12,807 bases of DNA, from assembly GCA_905211955.1 (NCBI GenBank), contig CAJMCT010000025.1, forward strand, positions 1 through 12,807, read 5' to 3'. A program made the translations under genes and the position numbers. Shown one piece after another: positions 5,438-12,783 of this stretch (within the stretch, counting starts at the first letter, position 1; each line of letters starts with the position of its first letter). The notes under the pieces were generated by a model. That model was not told the origin of the DNA, did no database searches, and saw nothing but the letters and a program-made list of their open reading frames with translations. Source of the DNA: an uncultured Eubacteriales bacterium. Lineage in GTDB: Bacteria; Bacillota; Clostridia; Christensenellales; Borkfalkiaceae.

Positions 5438-7258
5438 ATGGGCGTTATAGAAGACAAATTAAAACTTTTGCCAACCGACCCCGGCGTTTACGTTATGCAA
5501 AATGCGGACGGGGAAGTTATCTACGTCGGCAAGGCAAAAAACCTTAAAAACAGGGTAAGGCAATATTTTTTCAATAGCGTAAAAACCGAAAAGGTTATGG
5601 CGATGGTAAAAAACATAGCCGACTTTTACTATATAATCGCCCCGACGGAGATAGACGCGCTATCTTTAGAAAATAACCTTATAAAAAAATATAAGCCAAG
5701 GTATAACATTTTACTTAAAGACGATAAGACTTATCCTTACGTAAAAGTAAACCTTAAAGAAAACTTCCCCACCTTTTCGGTGACGAGAAGAATTAAAAAA
5801 GACGGTGCAAAATATTTTGGGCCGTTTATGGGCGGTGTTTCTGTTAACAGCGTTTTAGAGATTATAAACTTAGCGTTTGGTATTCGACCTTGCGATAAAA
5901 AGTTAAACCCTGATAAACCCATTAAGCCGTGTTTGAATTACCACATAAAAAAGTGCAACGGACCGTGCGCCAACTTAATATCTATTAAAGATTATAAAGA
6001 AAGGGTGCAAGGCGCAATAGACTTTTTATCGGGCGATACTTCGGCTACCGAAAAACTTCTAAAAGAAAAAATGCAATTAGCATCGGATAACGAGGAGTTT
6101 GAGATTGCCTTAAAGTATAGGGACAACCTTTTAAGTTTAGAAAAAATCAAGCAAAAAAGAATAACTTCATTAAACAAGTTTATTAATTCTGACGTAATTG
6201 CTTATAAGTCTAACGGCATATATTCGGCAGTCAACCTTTTAATCGTTAGAAGTGGAAGAATGCTTGGCGGAAAACACTTTTCTTTCGAGAGTTCGGCTTT
6301 TTCTGACGGTGAAGGGTTAAGACAGTTTATAATGCGTTATTATCAAAACGGAAAGGATATTCCCGACGAGATAATTTGCAAAACTGACGTTGAAGACGAA
6401 CTCGCGCTTAAAGAATATTTAAAAGCCACCCACGGCAAAGCGGTTGATATAATCGTGCCTAAAATGGGTGTCAGAAAACAACTCGTAGACATGGCGGAAG
6501 CCAACGCAAACGAGCACTTAAACGTAGCGGTAGATAGGGTTAAGCATAAAAAAGATATGACTATTACCGCTTGCGAGCGATTAAAAGAAATACTTTCTCT
6601 AAAAAACTATCCTAAGCGTATGGAATGCTACGATATATCTAACATTAGCGGTGTAGATAAAGTAGGCAGTATGGTAGTATTCTACGATGGCGAGGCTGCG
6701 CGCGATTTTTACCGTAGGTTTAAGATAAAGACCTTTGAAGGTGCAGACGATTTTAGAAGTTTACAAGAAGTTTTAAGAAGAAGGTTTGCACGCTTAAAAA
6801 GCGACCCGGAATCTTTCCCAAAACCCGACCTTATGGTGATAGATGGCGGAAAAGGACAACTATCGAGTGTTAAGGAAGTGTTTGACGAGCTTCAAATAGA
6901 AGGGATAGACCTTATTTCTCTTGCCGAACGTGACGAAGAAATATTTACGGTGGGGAATAGTGACCCCGTGGTACTTCCTAAGCGCGACTATTGTTTAAGA
7001 ATGCTCCAAAGAATAAGAGACGAAGCGCACAGGTTTGCTATAACTTACCATAGAAGTTTGCGTTCTAAACGCGCGCTATCTTCGGTGCTTGACGGGGTAA
7101 AAGGACTTGGAAAGATAAAAAAACAAGCGCTTCTTTCTAGATTTAAGGATATAGGCGGTATTGCCGGCGCTAAAAAAGAAGACCTTATGCAAGTAGAAGG
7201 CATTGGCGAAAACATTGCTATTGCCATATTAGACACACTAAAGAGAGAAGGTATATAA
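5438..7258 (+). CDS. uvrC: UvrABC excinuclease subunit C
   Basis: UvrC makes both incisions around a DNA lesion in nucleotide excision repair, working with UvrA and UvrB. The 606 residues match the family. The N-terminal GIY-YIG nuclease shows GVYVM (16-20), VIYVGKAKNLKNR (27-39, with Arg39) and Glu78. Cys152, Cys165, Cys173 and Cys177 form the four-Cys set linked to an iron-sulfur cluster in E. coli UvrC. A UVR domain that contacts UvrB spans about 204-236. The RNase H-like nuclease carries Asp399 (ECYDISN), Asp469 (MVIDGGKGQ) and His538. Tandem helix-hairpin-helix motifs fill about 553-604. The ATG matches the family's usual N-terminus, yet it lacks a ribosome site and abuts a promoter, so a leaderless mRNA is predicted. 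Its stop overlaps the next ATG by one base. Confidence 0.98.
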   Translation: MGVIEDKLKLLPTDPGVYVMQNADGEVIYVGKAKNLKNRVRQYFFNSVKTEKVMAMVKNIADFYYIIAPTEIDALSLENNLIKKYKPRYNILLKDDKTYPYVKVNLKENFPTFSVTRRIKKDGAKYFGPFMGGVSVNSVLEIINLAFGIRPCDKKLNPDKPIKPCLNYHIKKCNGPCANLISIKDYKERVQGAIDFLSGDTSATEKLLKEKMQLASDNEEFEIALKYRDNLLSLEKIKQKRITSLNKFINSDVIAYKSNGIYSAVNLLIVRSGRMLGGKHFSFESSAFSDGEGLRQFIMRYYQNGKDIPDEIICKTDVEDELALKEYLKATHGKAVDIIVPKMGVRKQLVDMAEANANEHLNVAVDRVKHKKDMTITACERLKEILSLKNYPKRMECYDISNISGVDKVGSMVVFYDGEAARDFYRRFKIKTFEGADDFRSLQEVLRRRFARLKSDPESFPKPDLMVIDGGKGQLSSVKEVFDELQIEGIDLISLAERDEEIFTVGNSDPVVLPKRDYCLRMLQRIRDEAHRFAITYHRSLRSKRALSSVLDGVKGLGKIKKQALLSRFKDIGGIAGAKKEDLMQVEGIGENIAIAILDTLKREGI

Positions 7259-8058
7259 TGAAATACGATTTAGTAATTTCCGATTACGACGGAACGCTTG
7301 GCGACGGAAGTGTCGTTAGCAAGGAAAATATAGAAGCGATAAACCGATTTGTAGAAAAGGGCGGTAAGTTCGTTATTTGTACGGGTAGAATGTTTACGTC
7401 TATTCGTGCAATTTGTATGCATTACGGCATTAAAGGTATAATCGCATCTTACCAAGGCGCGAGAATAGACGATATAGAAACGGCAAAAAGTTATCTATCC
7501 GGCGGTCTTGATAACGACGTTGCGATAGAAGTAGCAAAAGAGTTTAAAAAAGAAGGCATACGTCCTACCACTTTCTTAAACGACGTTTTATACTATGAAG
7601 AACACTCCCCTTACGTAGACTTTTACTTGAACACGAAAATCGTAGAGATAAAGCAGGTTGACAGTTTGCCTGACCTTATCAAAAACGACGGCGGAAAAAT
7701 CGTAAAGATTAACGGCGTATGTTTAGAAGAAACGGCAAGGCGTTTAACACCCGAGTTTAATAAGCGTTTTAACGGGAAGGTAATCTTTAATAACGGTGGG
7801 CCTAACCTTATAGAAGCGATTAGTCCCAAATTTAGTAAGGGTATGGCGGTAAAATATTTATGTGAATACTTTAACGTGCCGTATTCTAAAACGCTCGTTA
7901 TTGGTGATTCTACTAACGATATAGAACTACTTAACGGCGATTGGTACGGCGTTGCGGTTGGCGATGCGAGAGAAGAACTTAAAAAAATTGCTGACGAAAT
8001 AACCGTTCCTTTTAAAGAACACGCGGTTAAGTTTATACTTGAGAAATATTGTTTATAA
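7258..8058 (+). CDS. Cof-type HAD-superfamily phosphatase
   Basis: This is a cytosolic HAD hydrolase of the Cof (type IIB cap) group, whose members dephosphorylate sugar phosphates, flavin precursors or other small phosphometabolites. Motif I is DYDGT (residues 9-13), with the nucleophile Asp9 and acid/base Asp11. Motif II is CTGR, with Thr42. Motif III is Lys194 in KFSKGMAVKYL. Motif IV is GDSTND (216-221), with Asp217 and Asp221. The cap lies between motifs II and III. The 266 residues are typical. The gene begins within the uvrC stop (TAATG), with GAAGG at 7247-7251 inside the end of uvrC, so it is translationally coupled and in the same operon. The substrate cannot be read from the sequence. 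Confidence 0.92.
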   Translation: MKYDLVISDYDGTLGDGSVVSKENIEAINRFVEKGGKFVICTGRMFTSIRAICMHYGIKGIIASYQGARIDDIETAKSYLSGGLDNDVAIEVAKEFKKEGIRPTTFLNDVLYYEEHSPYVDFYLNTKIVEIKQVDSLPDLIKNDGGKIVKINGVCLEETARRLTPEFNKRFNGKVIFNNGGPNLIEAISPKFSKGMAVKYLCEYFNVPYSKTLVIGDSTNDIELLNGDWYGVAVGDAREELKKIADEITVPFKEHAVKFILEKYCL

Positions 8059-8059
8059 T
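8032..8059 (+). promoter_or_regulatory. Possible internal promoter for lon-engB
   Basis: TTTATA (8032-8037, 4/6) and a perfect TATAAT (8054-8059) are separated by 16 nt. The TATAAT contains the HAD gene's TAA stop. A start near 8066 would leave a short leader that still includes the AAGGTGA ribosome site of lon. In A/T-rich DNA this may be chance. Confidence 0.3.
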
Positions 8060-8079
8060 ACTTAGGAAAAGGTGAAATA

Positions 8080-10410
8080 ATGGAAGAAGTAATACTTGAT
8101 AATATTGAAAAAATAAAGACCTTGCCACTTATTCCGCTTCGTGGCAAAGTACTTTTCCCAAAAACTATATTAAATTTTGACATCGGTAGACCTATATCCG
8201 TAAAGGCGGTATCGGTTGCAACCGAAACTAATAGTGAAGTTTTTATATCCGCGCAAAAGAACGCGTTTATCGACGCGCCTAAAAAAGGCGATATTTGCGA
8301 AATTGGAGTAATAGCAAAGATAAAGCAACTTATAAAACTTCCTAACGGCAACGTAAAACTCAACGTCTTTGCCGAAAAGAGAGCAAGAATATTAAACTTT
8401 GTTTCTACTACGGGGTATTATTCCGTTCAGGTAGAAGAACTCCCTTATACGGTTAATGCCGAAGAAGACGAAATTGAAGCGTACTTTAGAGTCGCTAAGA
8501 ACGCTTTTTACGAATACACGCTTTTTGATAAGAGAATTACCAAAGAGATGATTAAAACCATAGTCGATATAACCGACGTTAACGAGTTTATCGATAACGC
8601 AATGTCGGTAATCACTTTCAAGGAAAGTGAAGTTCAAGACGTGTTGAAAGAAAGCGATACCTTAGAAAGACTTAAACTCTTTGAGAAACTCTTTTCGAGA
8701 GAACTTTCTATTGCAAAACTTGAAAAGAAGATTAGTGGTAAAGTTAGAAACAGTATCGACAAAAGTCAAAAAGAGTTTTATTTAAGAGAGCAATTAAAGG
8801 CAATCCACGAAGAACTTGGCGATAACGTAGATGAAGAAAACGAACTTATCGAAAAAATCAAGGCGAAAAAACTTCCCAAAGAAATAGAAGAAAAGGCGTT
8901 AAAAGAAGTTGCACGTCTTGATAAAATCAATCCTTCTTCGCCCGATTATTCTATAATACTAAACTATCTGGACTGGCTTATTGAACTTCCCTTTAACGAA
9001 TGCACGGTAGATACCGATAGCATAAGAGAAGCAAGAGAAGTTTTAGATGCCGACCATTTTGGTTTGAAAAAGGTTAAAGAAAGAATAGTCGAATATCTTT
9101 CGGTATTGCACTTAACCAAAGCCATAAAAGGACCAATACTTTGCTTTGTTGGGCCACCCGGGGTTGGTAAAACTTCGGTTGCAACGTCTATCGCTCGCGC
9201 GCTTAATAGAAAGTTCGTTCGTATGAGCCTTGGCGGTGTAAAAGACGAAGCGGAAATAAGGGGACATAGAAGAACTTACGTAGGCGCAATGCCGGGTAGA
9301 ATAATATTCGGGCTTAAAAACGCGGGCACTAATAACCCTGTGTTCTTGCTTGACGAAATCGATAAATTATCGTCTGATATTCACGGAGACCCCGCCAGCG
9401 CGCTATTAGAAGTGTTAGACCCCGAACAAAACACCACGTTTAGAGATAGGTTTATGGAAATTCCTTACGACCTTTCTAAAGTTATGTTTATAACCACGGC
9501 AAACAGTGTAGATACTATTCCGTATCCACTTTTGGATCGTATGGAAATTATAGAACTTACTGGATACACCGACGAAGAAAAGGTGGAGATTGCAAAGAGA
9601 TACCTTATCCCCAAACAATTAAAACAAAACGGTTTATCCGAAAAACACGCGGAAATTACCAACGATGCTATAAGGGAAATTATAGAGTGCTATACCATGG
9701 AAGCAGGTGTTAGAAACTTAGAAAGAGAAGTGGGTAGTGTTATAAGAAAGATTGCGACGCTTTTTGCCGAGCATCCAAGAACCAAAAAGCAAGTGGTTAA
9801 AAAAGAAGACGTATTTAAGTATTTAGGCGTTAAAAAACACCTTCGCGATATGACGTTAGACAGCGACGAAGTTGGTGCTGCAACGGGGCTTGCTTGGACT
9901 AGCGTGGGTGGTACGACCTTAACTATAGAAGTTAGTTTAATGCGCGGCAAGGGGGATATACTCCTTACCGGTAAACTTGGCGACGTTATGAAGGAATCTG
10001 CAAGAACGGCTATAAGTTATATAAGGGCAAACGCAGGTAAGTACGGAATTGATAGTGAAGATTTTGAGAAAAAAGATATTCACGTGCACGTTCCCGAAGG
10101 CGCAACGCCAAAAGACGGGCCTAGCGCAGGTATAACTATGGCAACCGCAATACTTTCGGCATTTACAGGTAAAAGTGTTAAATCTGGCGTTGCAATGACG
10201 GGCGAAATTACACTTCGCGGTAAGGTGTTGCCAATAGGCGGACTTAAAGAAAAGGCACTCGCAGGGTTTAGAAACGGGATAAAGACGATTATTATTCCCA
10301 AAGAAAACCAAAAAGACTTAGAAGAAATACCAAAAGAAATTCGTAAACAAATAAAGTTCGTAGTCGTTGATAACGTTGACAAGGTGTTTGAAACGGCAAT
10401 CAACTTGTAA
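8080..10410 (+). CDS. lon: ATP-dependent protease Lon (LonA type)
   Basis: Lon is a cytosolic hexameric AAA+ serine protease that degrades misfolded and regulatory proteins. The 776 residues are normal for LonA. The N-terminal substrate-binding LON domain (from about 15 to 205, opening TLPLIPLRGKVLFP) is followed by a helical region ending near 345. The AAA+ module has Walker A GPPGVGKT (358-365), Walker B VFLLDEID (421-428) and a downstream RxxE/arginine-finger region. The protease domain has the catalytic Ser682 in KDGPSAG and Lys725 in GGLKEKAL; their spacing of 43 is the same as in E. coli Lon. AAGGTGA (8069-8075) sets the start, 21 nt after the HAD gene. No CIRCE- or CtsR-like repeat is evident just upstream. 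Expression comes either from the uvrC promoter or from a possible internal promoter at 8032-8059. Confidence 0.98.
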   Translation: MEEVILDNIEKIKTLPLIPLRGKVLFPKTILNFDIGRPISVKAVSVATETNSEVFISAQKNAFIDAPKKGDICEIGVIAKIKQLIKLPNGNVKLNVFAEKRARILNFVSTTGYYSVQVEELPYTVNAEEDEIEAYFRVAKNAFYEYTLFDKRITKEMIKTIVDITDVNEFIDNAMSVITFKESEVQDVLKESDTLERLKLFEKLFSRELSIAKLEKKISGKVRNSIDKSQKEFYLREQLKAIHEELGDNVDEENELIEKIKAKKLPKEIEEKALKEVARLDKINPSSPDYSIILNYLDWLIELPFNECTVDTDSIREAREVLDADHFGLKKVKERIVEYLSVLHLTKAIKGPILCFVGPPGVGKTSVATSIARALNRKFVRMSLGGVKDEAEIRGHRRTYVGAMPGRIIFGLKNAGTNNPVFLLDEIDKLSSDIHGDPASALLEVLDPEQNTTFRDRFMEIPYDLSKVMFITTANSVDTIPYPLLDRMEIIELTGYTDEEKVEIAKRYLIPKQLKQNGLSEKHAEITNDAIREIIECYTMEAGVRNLEREVGSVIRKIATLFAEHPRTKKQVVKKEDVFKYLGVKKHLRDMTLDSDEVGAATGLAWTSVGGTTLTIEVSLMRGKGDILLTGKLGDVMKESARTAISYIRANAGKYGIDSEDFEKKDIHVHVPEGATPKDGPSAGITMATAILSAFTGKSVKSGVAMTGEITLRGKVLPIGGLKEKALAGFRNGIKTIIIPKENQKDLEEIPKEIRKQIKFVVVDNVDKVFETAINL

Positions 10411-10418
10411 GGAAAAAC

Positions 10419-11006
10419 ATGTTAAAGATTAAAGACGCAACCTTTATTACTTCGGTTGCAAGCGAGGATAAATTTTATAAAACGGATAAGCCGATTATTG
10501 CCGTTTGCGGAAAATCTAACGTTGGTAAAAGCAGTTTAATAAATATGCTTGCTAACAAGCGTAAACTTGCTAAAACGTCCGATACACCCGGTAGAACAAG
10601 GCTTATCAATTATTTCGATTTTGGCGAGTTTGTTTTAGCCGACCTACCGGGGTACGGCTTTGCCAAGGTTAGTAAAGAAGAAAAGCAAAAATGGGCACGC
10701 CTATTAGAAACTTTTTTAGCAACCGAGCCTATTAAACTTTTGTTATCACTAGTTGATATTCGCCACGACCCCACCGAAGACGATAAAATGATGATAAACT
10801 ATCTTTATCATTATCAGTTGCCTTTCGTAATCATTGCCACAAAATCGGATAAACTATCAAAAAGTAAGATAAAGCCCCAACTAAATAGAATTTCCGCTTG
10901 CCTTAGGGTCGGAATTGGGGATATGACGGCAACGAACTTTAACGGGCAAGGTAAAGACGAAGTTTTAGCACTAATCGAAAAGGCAATTTCCCTAAAAGAC
11001 GAATAA
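10419..11006 (+). CDS. engB: Ribosome biogenesis GTPase EngB (YsxC/YihA)
   Basis: This is a small essential GTPase that binds the ribosome and helps assemble the large subunit. The 195 residues match the family. G1 is GKSNVGKS (31-38). The G2 region is TSDTPGRTRLINYF (53-66). G3 is DLPG (75-78), followed by YGFAKVS. G4 is TKSD (141-144). The G5 region reads ATNFNGQG instead of the common S-x-x-x-x-x-G form, a mild variation. The ribosome site TAAGGA (10408-10413) overlaps the lon stop codon, and the ATG is 8 nt after lon ends, so translation is coupled. The lon-engB order is the same as lonA-ysxC in Bacillus subtilis. A strong terminator follows. Confidence 0.96.
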   Translation: MLKIKDATFITSVASEDKFYKTDKPIIAVCGKSNVGKSSLINMLANKRKLAKTSDTPGRTRLINYFDFGEFVLADLPGYGFAKVSKEEKQKWARLLETFLATEPIKLLLSLVDIRHDPTEDDKMMINYLYHYQLPFVIIATKSDKLSKSKIKPQLNRISACLRVGIGDMTATNFNGQGKDEVLALIEKAISLKDE

Positions 11007-11018
11007 AAGAAAAACAAA

Positions 11019-11052
11019 AAAAGCACGCAAGATTGCGTGCTTTTAGTTTTTT
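11019..11052. terminator. Bidirectional intrinsic terminator after engB
   Basis: AAAAGCACGCAA (11019-11030) pairs with TTGCGTGCTTTT (11033-11044). A T-rich tract (AGTTTTTTT) follows on the plus strand. On the minus strand the T-run is opposite A11016-A11022. It can therefore end both engB and the convergent gene whose stop is at 11065. Confidence 0.9.
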
Positions 11053-11064
11053 TATTTATAAAGG

Positions 11065-11742
11065 TTAGTCTTTTTTCTTTCCGTAAAGTTTGGTGCGCAT
11101 GCGCGGTAGTGCCGTTTCGGCGTTTCCTAACGGCTTTAACGCGTTGCGGTAGTCGTGCTTATCGCAAAAATCGTCTAAGTCGTTTTGGACGCGTTTTAGA
11201 TTTTTTACTTCTATAGATGAAAGTAGCGATAGGTAGTCTTTTTTAGCAAACCCCGCGCTACCGGCGTATTTTAATAGCATTGCGTAGTGTTTTAAGCAAA
11301 AACCTTTGCATGAAATTAAAGACTTGTAAAAATCTTTTTCGCGCATGAAAAGTTGAGCAACCGTCTTGTAGTATTTGACCATGCTTTCTTCTAACAGTTT
11401 ACAAATAATACAAGAGTCTTTTTCTTTAAGCAAAAGTTCTGCTTGCTTTTTTGCTTGCCCTAAAGATTTGACTTCTTCTATACCGCTAATTATATTGCTA
11501 GTTCTCGTTGAAATTTGAAGGGCAACCGACAACTTGTTTTGGCGGTTAAAAAGCATATCGAAGTGGTTTGCACAAAACCCCGTTTTGTTGACTTTGAGTC
11601 TTGTGGTTTCTTCCATAACCGCATCGTTTAAAAACTCGTGTAAAAACTGTTCTTCGGCAACCGCTTCAATCTCGCATAGCGGACATTCGCAGTCGGTTTT
11701 AAATTTTTCTTTTATTAATCCTGTGTCTATATGGTAATTCAT
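11065..11742 (-). CDS. DUF6062-like protein with repeated CxxC / FCxxH modules
   Basis: The family appears to be DUF6062, a Clostridia-associated group of unknown function; this is recognition from memory. The 225-residue protein shows an internal duplication. Module 1 has Cys20-x2-Cys23, then 33 residues, then FC57-x2-H60. Module 2 has Cys111-x2-Cys114, then 34 residues, then FC149-x2-H152. A further FC193-x2-H196 lies near the C-terminus, and Cys18 and Cys145 are extra cysteines. Each module looks like a C2-CH metal-binding unit, probably for zinc, set among long charged helices. No signal peptide or membrane segment is seen. The C-terminus is basic (KLYGKKKD). The ATG at 11742 has only a weak GGG upstream, and a promoter -10 box ends six bases before it, so a leaderless transcript is likely. 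It diverges from the hydrolase gene. Confidence 0.8.
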   Translation of the reverse strand: MNYHIDTGLIKEKFKTDCECPLCEIEAVAEEQFLHEFLNDAVMEETTRLKVNKTGFCANHFDMLFNRQNKLSVALQISTRTSNIISGIEEVKSLGQAKKQAELLLKEKDSCIICKLLEESMVKYYKTVAQLFMREKDFYKSLISCKGFCLKHYAMLLKYAGSAGFAKKDYLSLLSSIEVKNLKRVQNDLDDFCDKHDYRNALKPLGNAETALPRMRTKLYGKKKD

Positions 11743-11748
11743 AAACCC

Positions 11749-11777
11749 ATTTTAACAAAACTAGTCGGGTTTTTCAA
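11749..11777 (-). promoter_or_regulatory. Extended -10 promoter abutting the start of the DUF6062-like gene
   Basis: On the minus strand, TTGAAA (complement of 11772-11777) and TAAAAT (complement of 11749-11754) are separated by 17 nt, with TGT just before the -10 box (extended -10). Six bases (GGGTTT) separate the -10 box from the ATG, which puts the predicted transcription start on the start codon. Confidence 0.75.
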
Positions 11778-11785
11778 GATATTTA

Positions 11786-11814
11786 TTGCAAAAATAAAGT
11801 TTAGGTGTTAAAAT
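11786..11814 (+). promoter_or_regulatory. Extended -10 promoter of the alpha/beta-hydrolase gene
   Basis: TTGCAA (11786-11791) and TAAAAT (11809-11814) are separated by 17 nt, with TGT directly before the -10 box. The predicted start near 11821 gives a leader of about 25 nt. The -35 box of the divergent promoter is only 8 bp away, so the two polymerase sites are back-to-back. Confidence 0.75.
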
Positions 11815-11832
11815 AAATAAGATTTAATTTTC

Positions 11833-11840
11833 GGGGGGGG
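11833..11840 (+). promoter_or_regulatory. G8 tract acting as Shine-Dalgarno of the hydrolase gene
   Basis: Eight consecutive G residues end 5 nt before the ATG at 11846 and are the only purine-rich ribosome site there. A G8 run is unusual in this A/T-rich sequence. Slippage in it would change both the strength and the spacing of the ribosome site. Confidence 0.6.
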
Positions 11841-11845
11841 CTATT

Positions 11846-12694
11846 ATGACTACTGAAAGAATTGATTTATATGAATATTTTGGTGTTAAAAGACCTGATG
11901 GTGGTGCGGGGTATCTAAACGTTTACGCACACTTTCAGTCCCCTGAGTATTGTGAAGGTAGAGTTCGCCCCGCAATGATAGTATTCCCTGGTGGCGGGTA
12001 TCAAATGCTTTCGGATAGAGAAAAAGAGCCTATTGCTCTTGCGTTTATGGTGAACGGTTTTAATGCTTTTACCGTAGAATATTCTCTAACGCCTTTAACC
12101 TATCCCACTCAACTAATAGAAGGGGTTATGGCGGTTTTATACGTAAAACAAAATGCCGAAAAATATAATATCGATAAAGATAAAGTTGCGGGTATTGGTT
12201 TTTCGGCAGGAGGTCACCTTTTAGGCACGGTAGCCAATATGTATAATCATCAAGACGTTTTAGAAGTGCTTGGTGAAAAATGCAAATTGGCAAAACTTGA
12301 TGCTTGTGTTTATAGCTATCCCGTCGTTTCGGCAGTAGACCATCCACACGTTGGTAGTATTGTGAATTTAACCGGTGGAAACGAAGAAAAGATAGCAAAA
12401 GTTTCGGTAGAAAAAAATCTTACCGAAAAATCTTGCCCTGCGTTTATTTGGACAACGGCGGACGATGCTTGCGTGCCTAGTGAAAACAGTTTGTTGCTTG
12501 CAAGAGAGTATAAAAAGTTAGGACTTCCCTTTGAGCTTCACGTTTTTGATAGCGGAGTACACGGTTTATCCTTGGCGACAAAAGAAACGTGTGGAGAAGC
12601 ATGGAATCAATTTTTAGTTGACAATCACGACGCAAGGTGGCTAAAATTAGCGGTAGAATGGCTTGAAAGGATTGGATTGAAAATTAAACAATAA
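11846..12694 (+). CDS. Alpha/beta-hydrolase, esterase-like
   Basis: This cytosolic serine hydrolase of the esterase/lipase group (COG0657-like) resembles carbohydrate esterases annotated as acetyl-xylan esterase or xylanase-associated. PGGGYQM (48-54) is the oxyanion-hole loop. GFSAGGHL (118-125) contains the nucleophile Ser120. TADDACVPSENS (204-215) holds the acidic residue (Asp206 or Asp207). GVHGLSLA (237-244) holds His239. The triad is therefore complete. The 282 residues have no signal peptide, so it would act on imported or internal substrates, possibly deacetylating oligosaccharides (inference). It is transcribed from its own extended -10 promoter with a G8 ribosome site. I see no GC-rich terminator hairpin after it before the tRNA promoter. 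Confidence 0.88.
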   Translation: MTTERIDLYEYFGVKRPDGGAGYLNVYAHFQSPEYCEGRVRPAMIVFPGGGYQMLSDREKEPIALAFMVNGFNAFTVEYSLTPLTYPTQLIEGVMAVLYVKQNAEKYNIDKDKVAGIGFSAGGHLLGTVANMYNHQDVLEVLGEKCKLAKLDACVYSYPVVSAVDHPHVGSIVNLTGGNEEKIAKVSVEKNLTEKSCPAFIWTTADDACVPSENSLLLAREYKKLGLPFELHVFDSGVHGLSLATKETCGEAWNQFLVDNHDARWLKLAVEWLERIGLKIKQ

Positions 12695-12720
12695 AAAATT
12701 TTTTTGAAAGCAAAAATCGG

Positions 12721-12749
12721 TTGATATTTTTTTTTAATTATGATAATAT
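12721..12749 (+). promoter_or_regulatory. Putative promoter of the tRNA gene at the right edge
   Basis: TTGATA (12721-12726, 5/6) and TAATAT (12744-12749, 4/6) are separated by 17 nt. An alternative -10 box, GATAAT (12742-12747), would have a 15-nt spacer. A start near 12756 would give a short 5' extension before the tRNA at 12784, removable by RNase P. Confidence 0.5.
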
Positions 12750-12783
12750 GAATAGGCAAATTTAAAAGTTTGTCTATACAAAC

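Noticed and set aside
7623..8363. Minus-strand open frame of 246 codons opposite the HAD and lon genes
   Set aside because: It is antisense to two well-supported genes, has low-complexity Ser/Ile/Phe composition and no recognisable motif.
12695..12720. A/T-rich inverted sequence after the hydrolase gene as a terminator
   Set aside because: Only A-run/T-run pairing is possible, with no GC-containing stem, so an intrinsic terminator cannot be supported.
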